From Entomomonas moraniae (GTDB lineage: Bacteria; Pseudomonadota; Gammaproteobacteria; Pseudomonadales; Pseudomonadaceae): 64,000 nt of DNA. Below, in pieces: positions 55,155-61,826 of the stretch; the stretch's first letter is position 1; each line of letters begins with the position of its first letter. The position numbers and the translations under genes are program-made. Below the pieces are notes generated by a model. The model was given only the letters and a program-made list of their open reading frames with translations, searched no databases and was not told the origin of the DNA. The DNA lies in NCBI RefSeq assembly GCF_003991975.1, contig NZ_CP029822.1, positions 1,364,001 to 1,428,000 of the forward strand. Direction: 5' to 3'.

Positions 55155-55673
55155 ATGCTACTTTTTATTCGTCATGGTGAAACTGATTTTAACCACAAAG
55201 GACTTTGGATGGGATGCACTGACATTGAACTTAATGAACGAGGCAGACAACAAGCACTTAATGCAGCAAAAGCTCTATCCGAAAAATCCATTGATGTTAT
55301 TTTCACAAGCCCTTTAAAAAGAGCCTATATCACGGCCCAAACGATTGCTCATCAACAACTACACAAACCTCCCATTATCATCTTAAATGATTTAAGAGAA
55401 CGTGGTTTTGGCATCTTAGAAGGAACCCCTCGAGACAAGCCACTAAATGATGATTTTGATAATATTGAGGGCGTAGAAAAGAAAGATACTCTTATAAAGC
55501 GGTTGACCACTGTGTTATCGAGTATTGAGAAAGATGCTCATAAAAACATACTTATTGTTTCACATGGGGGAGTCTTCCATTGCCTTACTCATGAGATGGG
55601 ATACAGAAGTAATCCTTCGAGTGAGGGCACTCAAATTAGTAATTGCGAACCTGTAGAATTATTTAAAAAGTAA
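55155..55673 (+). CDS. Histidine phosphatase family protein (phosphoglycerate-mutase-like)
   Basis: A 172-residue member of the branch of small phosphatases. The catalytic RHGETD motif has H7 as the phospho-acceptor. The second histidine is in VSHGGVFH near residue 137-142. R-S/T region TSPLKRAYITAQTIA and ERGFG follow the usual fold. Substrate cannot be told from the sequence: CobC, GpmB and sugar-phosphatase types share these motifs. It diverges from pgtP, which suggests possible linkage to phosphoglycerate use, but not proof. ATG 55155 has AAAGGT ahead. Confidence 0.85.
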   Translation: MLLFIRHGETDFNHKGLWMGCTDIELNERGRQQALNAAKALSEKSIDVIFTSPLKRAYITAQTIAHQQLHKPPIIILNDLRERGFGILEGTPRDKPLNDDFDNIEGVEKKDTLIKRLTTVLSSIEKDAHKNILIVSHGGVFHCLTHEMGYRSNPSSEGTQISNCEPVELFKK

Positions 55674-55710
55674 TTTTTATTCGTCCTATTTACACCAATA
55701 TCCAGTTATT

Positions 55711-55756
55711 AAAAAACCCAATACCTGAGTTATGCACGCAGATATTGGGTTATATT
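55711..55756. terminator. Bidirectional terminator between the phosphatase and pucG
   Basis: AACCCAATA-C-CTG (55715-55727) pairs with CAG-A-TATTGGGTT (55739-55751), with one mismatch in the middle and an 11-base loop. A-rich and T-rich sides flank it. It lies between two convergent genes. Confidence 0.75.
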
Positions 55757-55770
55757 AAAAACTACATGGC

Positions 55771-57000
55771 TTATTGATAAACCTGCATAGCAGCATCAAA
55801 CGCTGCACCTTGCGTTGTTTTAAAGCCAACACGATTTAAAACACTTTCTAAAGCTGTTAATGTTTCACATACACAGTCTTTTCTTGCGTTATATCCCATT
55901 GTACCTATACGCCAAATCTTGCCTTTTAAGGGGCCAAATGAGCTGCCTATTTCTATTGAGAAATCATTTAACAATAAGCTTCTTACTTCTTCGCCATCAA
56001 TACCATCAGGAATATGAATACCTAGCACATTGTTCATTCTGTTTTTAAGGTCACCAAAGGGTTTTAATCCCATCGCTTCAATGCCTGCTAAAACAGCATC
56101 GCCATGTAATTTATGGCGTTTAATACTGTTATCAATTCCCTCTTCCAGTAGTAAACGTCCACATTCATACGCGGCAAAGAGCATACTGGTCGCTTCTGTA
56201 TGATGATTTAGGCGTTCAGCACCCCAATAATCCATAATCATACCAAGATCAAAATAGTTAGAGTAAACCATCTCTTCTTGGCCTTGCTCATGATGGTCTG
56301 CCAAAATACCTTCTTCAATATGTTTACGGTGATTAATTTGCTCTACAATAGCATCGCTTAAAGTGATAGGTGAGCTTCCTGGTGGGCCCCCTAAACATTT
56401 TTGTAACCCTGTAGATACAGCATCTAAATGCCAAGCATCTGTCTCGAGTGGATTACCACCAAAAGAAGCTGTTGCATCTGTGTAAAAAAGCACACCATGA
56501 CGTTTACAGATTTCCCCTAAGTCAGCCAACGGCTGTAACATCGTTGTTGAGGTATCACCTTGTACTGTAAGCAACATACGAGGTTTTATCTCTTTAATCG
56601 CTTTTTCTATTTGTTCTGGTTCAAACACTTCCCCCCAAGGGACTTCAATTTTATGCACCTCAGCACGGCACCGCTTAGCAATTTCACATAATAGTAAGCC
56701 AAAACGACCAAAAACGGGTACTAATACTTTATCATTAGGTTTAATCACTGACATAAAGATGGCTTCAATACCTGCTCTTGAAGTCCCATCTATTAATAAT
56801 GTCCATTGATTTTTTGTCTTATAGAGCTCCCGATAAAGCGCCATAGTCTGGTTCATATAACCGGTCATTACAGGGTCATATTGTCCAACCAACTGATGGG
56901 ACATCGCTTGCAATACTCTTGGATCGACATTAATAGGTCCTGGGCCCATGAGCAGTCGTCTGGGTGGATTGAGAGGGGGAAAGTTTACGGAATTTTTCAT
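55771..57000 (-). CDS. pucG: (S)-ureidoglycine--glyoxylate aminotransferase-type enzyme (PucG-like)
   Basis: A 409-residue class V PLP-dependent aminotransferase. Motifs include LMGPGPINVDPRVLQAMSHQLVGQYDP, VQGDTSTTMLQPL, FYTDATASFGG and the PLP lysine in GLQKCLGGPPGSSP. In PucG the ureide-derived amino group is moved to glyoxylate to give glycine. A plain alanine/serine--glyoxylate aminotransferase is the close alternative, but the adjacent allantoinase gene favours a ureide role. The gene follows puuE on the same strand with 29 bases between, so they form an operon. Confidence 0.88.
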   Translation of the reverse strand: MKNSVNFPPLNPPRRLLMGPGPINVDPRVLQAMSHQLVGQYDPVMTGYMNQTMALYRELYKTKNQWTLLIDGTSRAGIEAIFMSVIKPNDKVLVPVFGRFGLLLCEIAKRCRAEVHKIEVPWGEVFEPEQIEKAIKEIKPRMLLTVQGDTSTTMLQPLADLGEICKRHGVLFYTDATASFGGNPLETDAWHLDAVSTGLQKCLGGPPGSSPITLSDAIVEQINHRKHIEEGILADHHEQGQEEMVYSNYFDLGMIMDYWGAERLNHHTEATSMLFAAYECGRLLLEEGIDNSIKRHKLHGDAVLAGIEAMGLKPFGDLKNRMNNVLGIHIPDGIDGEEVRSLLLNDFSIEIGSSFGPLKGKIWRIGTMGYNARKDCVCETLTALESVLNRVGFKTTQGAAFDAAMQVYQ

Positions 57001-57029
57001 ACTACACCTATTTAAATAACAAAATAAAT

Positions 57030-57971
57030 CTACTTCTTATACGGATGATTCTTAAGCCAGTGGGTTGCAATATCCTGACGACGACATACCCACACCTTAT
57101 CGTGTTGTTGAATATAATCTAAGAAACGCTGTAATGCCTTAAAACGACCAGGTCTACCTAATAACCGGCAATGCATACCTATCGACATCATTTTAGGTGA
57201 CTCCTCACCTTCTGCATATAACACATCAAAACTATCTTTTAGATAAGTATAGAATTGTTCTGCAGTATTAAAGCCTTGGGGAGTAGCAAAACGCATATCG
57301 TTGGCATCTAATGTATAGGGAATGATTAAATGAGGCTTCTTTTCACCTGAGGATAGAGTAACCTCTGTCCAAAAAGGTAAATCATCGCCGTAATAATCAC
57401 TATCAAATAAATAACCACCTTGCTCCACGACAAGGGCTCTTGTGTTTGGACTATCACGCCCTGTATACCAACCGATGGGAGCTTTACCAAAAAGCTCAAT
57501 TAATGCTTGGGTAGCTAGCTGGACATGCTGCTTTTCTGTTTCAGGGCTGATTTGTTGATAATGTAACCAACGCCAACCATGACTGACCACATCGTAATCT
57601 GCTTCTTTAATCGCCTCAACGACCTTAGGATTTCTCGCCAAAGCCATTGCCACACCAAAAACGGTCATGGGTAACTTTCTTTTCTGAAACTCATTATGAA
57701 TACGCCAAAACCCTACGCGAGAGCCATACTCATAAAGAGAATCCATAGAAAGATGACGATCAGGAAAACTATCGGCACCAATAATATCTGATAAAAAACG
57801 CTCAGAACCTGCATCACCATGCAACACGTTATTTTCAGAACCTTCTTCATAATTAAGAACGAACTGTACAGCAATACGGGCATTATTGGGCCAACAAGCA
57901 TTGGGAACATCATTTGCATAACCCAACATATCCCGCGGATAATTTACATTAATTTCATCTAACACACTCAT
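57030..57971 (-). CDS. puuE: Allantoinase PuuE (polysaccharide-deacetylase fold)
   Basis: A 313-residue cofactor-independent allantoinase that opens allantoin to allantoate. Typical PuuE blocks are YPRDMLGYAND at the N-terminus, FVLNYEEGSENNVLHGDAGSE, EYGSRVGFWRI, YDVVSHGWRWLHYQ, GWYTGRDSPNTR and DYYGDDLPFW. The C-terminal stretch MSIGMHCRLLGRPGRF is also diagnostic. It is shorter than and unrelated to zinc amidohydrolase allantoinases. It lies between the pucG-like gene and an MHS transporter on the same strand, consistent with ureide uptake and breakdown. No uricase or allantoicase gene is in the window. Confidence 0.94.
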   Translation of the reverse strand: MSVLDEINVNYPRDMLGYANDVPNACWPNNARIAVQFVLNYEEGSENNVLHGDAGSERFLSDIIGADSFPDRHLSMDSLYEYGSRVGFWRIHNEFQKRKLPMTVFGVAMALARNPKVVEAIKEADYDVVSHGWRWLHYQQISPETEKQHVQLATQALIELFGKAPIGWYTGRDSPNTRALVVEQGGYLFDSDYYGDDLPFWTEVTLSSGEKKPHLIIPYTLDANDMRFATPQGFNTAEQFYTYLKDSFDVLYAEGEESPKMMSIGMHCRLLGRPGRFKALQRFLDYIQQHDKVWVCRRQDIATHWLKNHPYKK

Positions 57972-58031
57972 TTATCATCCCCTTACTCTTTCGTTCATTC
58001 AACTAGCTGAATCAAATAACGTTTAACTCAA

Positions 58032-59345
58032 TTAGCAACTAAAATCACTATTTTTTGTTTCTTTAATTAGGAGCATGGCAATAAAACTAATCAACGAGGC
58101 AAAAGATACGTAATAGCCTACCCACAATAATCCACCCTCATTAACGAGATAATTCGCAACGATAGGCGCAATTGAAGCCCCCAAAATACCACCAATACTA
58201 TAAGCAGCAGACGAGCCTGTATAACGTATGTTGATAGGAAATATTTCAGGTAATAGCGCCCCCATCGGTGCAAAAATAACCCCCATTAAAAATAACTCAA
58301 TACATAAAAAGGCAAGCACTAAAAAGTTTGAATCACTCTCCATAAATGGAACCATGACCATACCCGATAAAATAGTTAAAATAAGTCCGATAATTAAAAC
58401 AGGCTTACGTCCATATTTATCACTTAATAAAGCAGAAATAGGCGTCGCAACTGCCATAAACACGACGGCAATACATAAAAAACCTAAAAAAGTCTGATTG
58501 GCAATACCAAGGTGCTTTGTCCCAAATTGCAATAAGAAGGCCGTTGTAATATAAAATAATGTATAACAACCAACCATAGACAATGAACCTAGTGCTAATG
58601 TTGACCAGTGGCATTTAAACATTTCTAAAACAGGCACTTTAGGAGGATTATTTTTCTTTAATGCTTCTGTAAAAATAGGACTTTCTACTAGTTTTAAACG
58701 AATATATAAACCAATAACAACCAATAATGCACTAAATATAAAAGGTATCCGCCAGCCCCATGCTAAAAACTGCTCATTGGTTAATGTTAAAGCAATAATA
58801 AAGAATACGCCATTGGACATCAAAAAACCAACCGATGGTCCTAACTGAGGGAACATACCAAATAGCGCTCGCTTGTCTTCGGGGGCATTTTCTGTTGCCA
58901 GTAAAGCGGCACCGCCCCACTCTCCCCCAAGACCTAAACCTTGAGCTAATCGTAAAATACAAAGAAGAAATGGTGCCCAAAAACCAATGGCGGCATACCC
59001 TGGTAACAAGCCGATCAGCATTGTTGCTATACCCATCAGTATCAGCGAAAAGACTAATGTTGATTTACGTCCAATGCGATCACCAAAATGACCAAATAGC
59101 ATTGCTCCAATTGGCCGTGCTACAAAAGCAATACCAAAGGTTGCAAACGATTGTAATATTTGAGCAGAAGGGGAACTACCAGGAAAAAATACAGGGCCTA
59201 TGACAAGCGCCGCTGCAGTGGCGTAAATATAAAAATCATAAAACTCAATAGTTGTACCAATAAAGCTGGCCAAAGCCACACGGGATGTTGAATTAACAGG
59301 TTGATTACTATCACTTCCCTCGATAAAAGACTGTGTTTTATCCAT
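58032..59345 (-). CDS. MHS-family MFS transporter, probably for ureides or a related acid
   Basis: A 437-residue 12-helix symporter of the MHS branch. The hallmark segments are SFIGTTIEFYDFYIYATAAALV, FVARPIGAMLFGHFGDRIGRKSTL, LRLAQGLGLGGEWGGAALLATENAPE (helix 4-5) and SDKYGRKPV. Members carry dicarboxylates, betaines, shikimate and others. It is the first gene of the transporter-puuE-pucG run, with 60 bases to puuE, so a ureide such as allantoin is a plausible substrate. This is inference from position. The start is ATG 59345. Confidence 0.87.
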   Translation of the reverse strand: MDKTQSFIEGSDSNQPVNSTSRVALASFIGTTIEFYDFYIYATAAALVIGPVFFPGSSPSAQILQSFATFGIAFVARPIGAMLFGHFGDRIGRKSTLVFSLILMGIATMLIGLLPGYAAIGFWAPFLLCILRLAQGLGLGGEWGGAALLATENAPEDKRALFGMFPQLGPSVGFLMSNGVFFIIALTLTNEQFLAWGWRIPFIFSALLVVIGLYIRLKLVESPIFTEALKKNNPPKVPVLEMFKCHWSTLALGSLSMVGCYTLFYITTAFLLQFGTKHLGIANQTFLGFLCIAVVFMAVATPISALLSDKYGRKPVLIIGLILTILSGMVMVPFMESDSNFLVLAFLCIELFLMGVIFAPMGALLPEIFPINIRYTGSSAAYSIGGILGASIAPIVANYLVNEGGLLWVGYYVSFASLISFIAMLLIKETKNSDFSC

Positions 59346-59576
59346 TCAATTCTCCCTAAATTATTATTGATGTAAAAGACTATCTGCCTAAATATTGAAA
59401 GGTGACAATAATATTGCCTAACCTATTATTAAAGCAAGCACTAACTAAAAGTAATCTTATATTGATTATTTTTATAAGAAATAAATAAATCGTTTATAGC
59501 ACTTGGCAACCCTTAAATTTAGAGACATACTATTAACCAAATTAAACCAAATGATAAAAACAGTCGATCACAAATA

Positions 59577-60251
59577 ATGATCTATATCTATTGCACATGC
59601 GTCAATGAAATACAATGGTCAGAAATTCAGACGCAAGTAAATATTTTAAATATCACTGATCAAAAAGCTATTGCACAATACAAATTTGATAAAGATAAAT
59701 GCCGTTCCCTCTTAGGGAAAATGCTGTTGCTTTATATTCTTAAGCATCATGAAAGCTATCACTCAAACCAACTTCCTCCCATTACTTATACAACTTATCG
59801 AAAACCTTTTATATCAACCATGCAAGGTTATTTTAATATTTCCCATGCAGCTGATTGGGTAGTGTGTGCTTACACACAGAAAGGAGATCTAGGTGTTGAT
59901 ATTGAAAAAGCAATCAGTATTGATATCCATGACTACAAAGCTGTCATGACACCAAATGAGTATTTCCGAGCAACTCATTCTAATAACTTTGATTTTTTTC
60001 AGTTATGGACATTGAAAGAAGCCATCATGAAAGCAGAGGGACTTGGATTTTATCTCCCCCCGACATCCTTTGAAGTCCCCTATCCCTTTAGCAACAATAC
60101 GAATATTCACATTAATAAAGACTGGTTTCTGTTTAGCCAATGTTTTGAACAATACTATACATTATCCATCGCTTCATCATGCTTATTAAATGAACATCCT
60201 CAAGTTATCATTCAACCCATCGATCAACTCTTAGTTTCATCAAAAATTTAA
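59577..60251 (+). CDS. Sfp-type 4'-phosphopantetheinyl transferase
   Basis: A 224-residue Sfp/AcpT-type enzyme that moves the phosphopantetheine arm of CoA onto carrier-protein serines. The magnesium-binding GVDIEKA (about residues 104-110), the WTLKEAIMKAEGLGF motif and the RKPFISTM-NISHA stretch (substrate and CoA contact) are visible. The NRPS at 31-46 kb has four T domains that need this modification, and no other candidate is in the window, so it is the likely activator. The two are about 13 kb apart and in separate transcription units. No strong ribosome-binding site is seen before ATG 59577. Confidence 0.9.
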   Translation: MIYIYCTCVNEIQWSEIQTQVNILNITDQKAIAQYKFDKDKCRSLLGKMLLLYILKHHESYHSNQLPPITYTTYRKPFISTMQGYFNISHAADWVVCAYTQKGDLGVDIEKAISIDIHDYKAVMTPNEYFRATHSNNFDFFQLWTLKEAIMKAEGLGFYLPPTSFEVPYPFSNNTNIHINKDWFLFSQCFEQYYTLSIASSCLLNEHPQVIIQPIDQLLVSSKI

Positions 60252-60985
60252 TTGCATGACTGTAAATCTTGATGTCCCTTTACATTCTTTATTAATATCT
60301 GCTTTTCTGTCTCTGGAATATTCATTTTTTGAATATCAGCTTCGTCTAAATCATAAAACATTTTTTGATCCAGCGTTTCTTGCTCTATCTTTTGTAGAAA
60401 AGCTTTATCTAGGGGATCCTTTTTATATTGCTGTTCATCAGGGGCAAAGAAATTATAAAACTTTTCTTTATAAAACTGTTGGTCAGCCTTCTCTATATTA
60501 TATTGTGCAAAAAAATCATCTAACCTCATAACAGGCGGACTAACCTTTCGACCTTGTCGATTGTCACTCACCACGGGATAATACTCAATACGAATACCTG
60601 TGTCATCTTTCACCACATAAATCGTATTAATACGGTCCCAGCCACCACTTTCTCGATATAAATTCTCAAACTCAAGAAAGCCTACTTGTTCACCATAGGA
60701 AAAATAGATTTTATAAAACCAGACATCATGGTTGCTGAACGCCAATCGGTCACCTTTAAATAAAATCGTTTGTACTTTCGAGCAGGTATAAAGTGTTCCT
60801 GTTGGGTTAACTGATTCAATATTAACAACCATTTCCTTTAAAATGGGTCTATGCCCTTGTATTTTGAACTCGGGCTCTGATGAATCATTACTGACTAGCA
60901 TATAAATCAACCTATCTAGGAGTATTAAGAAAAAAATGATGACAAAAATAATAATAAAATATTTAAATATGCGGGCGATGGTCAT
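60248..60985 (-). CDS. Membrane-anchored protein, possible T6SS immunity protein
   Basis: I do not recognise a family. The frame could extend to 61024, but the ATG at 60985 has AAGGAG seven bases ahead and is preferred, giving 245 residues. The N-terminus has one long helix (FKYFIIIFVIIFFLILLDRLIYML) and no signal cleavage site, so the C-terminal part is probably periplasmic. The rest is soluble, charged and aromatic rich. It overlaps the 3' end of the gene upstream by 22-23 bases, and that gene follows vgrG. The arrangement vgrG-cargo-membrane-anchored partner is common for T6SS effector-immunity pairs, so an immunity role is a reasonable guess. It ends four bases inside the PPTase gene on the other strand. 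Confidence 0.7.
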   Translation of the reverse strand: MTIARIFKYFIIIFVIIFFLILLDRLIYMLVSNDSSEPEFKIQGHRPILKEMVVNIESVNPTGTLYTCSKVQTILFKGDRLAFSNHDVWFYKIYFSYGEQVGFLEFENLYRESGGWDRINTIYVVKDDTGIRIEYYPVVSDNRQGRKVSPPVMRLDDFFAQYNIEKADQQFYKEKFYNFFAPDEQQYKKDPLDKAFLQKIEQETLDQKMFYDLDEADIQKMNIPETEKQILIKNVKGHQDLQSCN

Positions 60986-61823
60986 TAAAAACTCCTTGAT
61001 GACTTTTTCGTATTTTACTACCATTTATATATGATAACATCGGCCTCGCTTTAGGAAACTCCTTTAACTCTTCACGAGTTAGGCTTGCAGCTGATTTCAG
61101 TCTAATACAAGTTGCAGCCCAACCTTCACTTAACAACCCACCCACCAGGTAAACAGGATTGTATGACCAACCAATCCCTACATTCCTATCCGTACTCGAT
61201 ACCCTATAATCAGGGAAAAAAGAGCCATAGGCAAAATTTGTTTGCCCCCATACTTCAACATTTTTGAAATTTTCAAGGTGTGATAACTTTTCGGCAAAAC
61301 TATTCTGATACCAAGCAGATTGATTACCATATAAGACACACATAGCGCCTTCTTTTATCCAATTAAACTTAATCGCCGCCCATCCACTGATATTCATTTG
61401 ATTAACTGCATTTATAGGGTCAACCGGTGGATAAACTATCGAATGATAAGAGATTGGACCATCTAAACCACAATAAGAAAAAATACCTACCTCACGGATT
61501 TTTGCTTTACCCTCATGCTCATTCATAATTTCATAGACACGCGTCCCTATGTCATGAATAGCTAACACAGGCAGTTTATATATTTTGTGTAGATCTTCAA
61601 TATACCAAGGTGATTTTTCTATATTTCTTGCACGCGTATCAGCCGCTACTTTAAACATATCTCTATCGGTATAAAATAGACTCCCTTTATTACGTTCATC
61701 TACCCAAAATAATAATATTAACTCTTTGGGCCTACTAATTTTTTGTACTACGGTATGATTAGGTGTCTTCTCTAACATACCTTTAGTTAATTTTTCGTCC
61801 GTAGGTTCAGCATAAACTACCAT
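60963..61823 (-). CDS. Unknown protein downstream of VgrG, candidate T6SS effector
   Basis: A 286-residue protein with no signal peptide or membrane helix. I cannot assign a named family. Local features are the segments FWVDERNKGSLFYTDRDMF, LAIHDIGTRVYEIMNEHEG, EVGIFSYCGLDGPISYHS and WAAIKFNWIKEGAMCVLYGNQ, which suggest a compact enzyme with possible catalytic His and Cys residues (His near 95, Cys near 142). It begins three bases after the vgrG stop, with GGGG upstream as a weak ribosome-binding site, and overlaps the membrane protein gene. Position strongly suggests VgrG-delivered cargo. The toxic activity is unknown. Confidence 0.7.
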   Translation of the reverse strand: MVVYAEPTDEKLTKGMLEKTPNHTVVQKISRPKELILLFWVDERNKGSLFYTDRDMFKVAADTRARNIEKSPWYIEDLHKIYKLPVLAIHDIGTRVYEIMNEHEGKAKIREVGIFSYCGLDGPISYHSIVYPPVDPINAVNQMNISGWAAIKFNWIKEGAMCVLYGNQSAWYQNSFAEKLSHLENFKNVEVWGQTNFAYGSFFPDYRVSSTDRNVGIGWSYNPVYLVGGLLSEGWAATCIRLKSAASLTREELKEFPKARPMLSYINGSKIRKSHQGVFNDHRPHI

Positions 61824-61826
61824 TAA

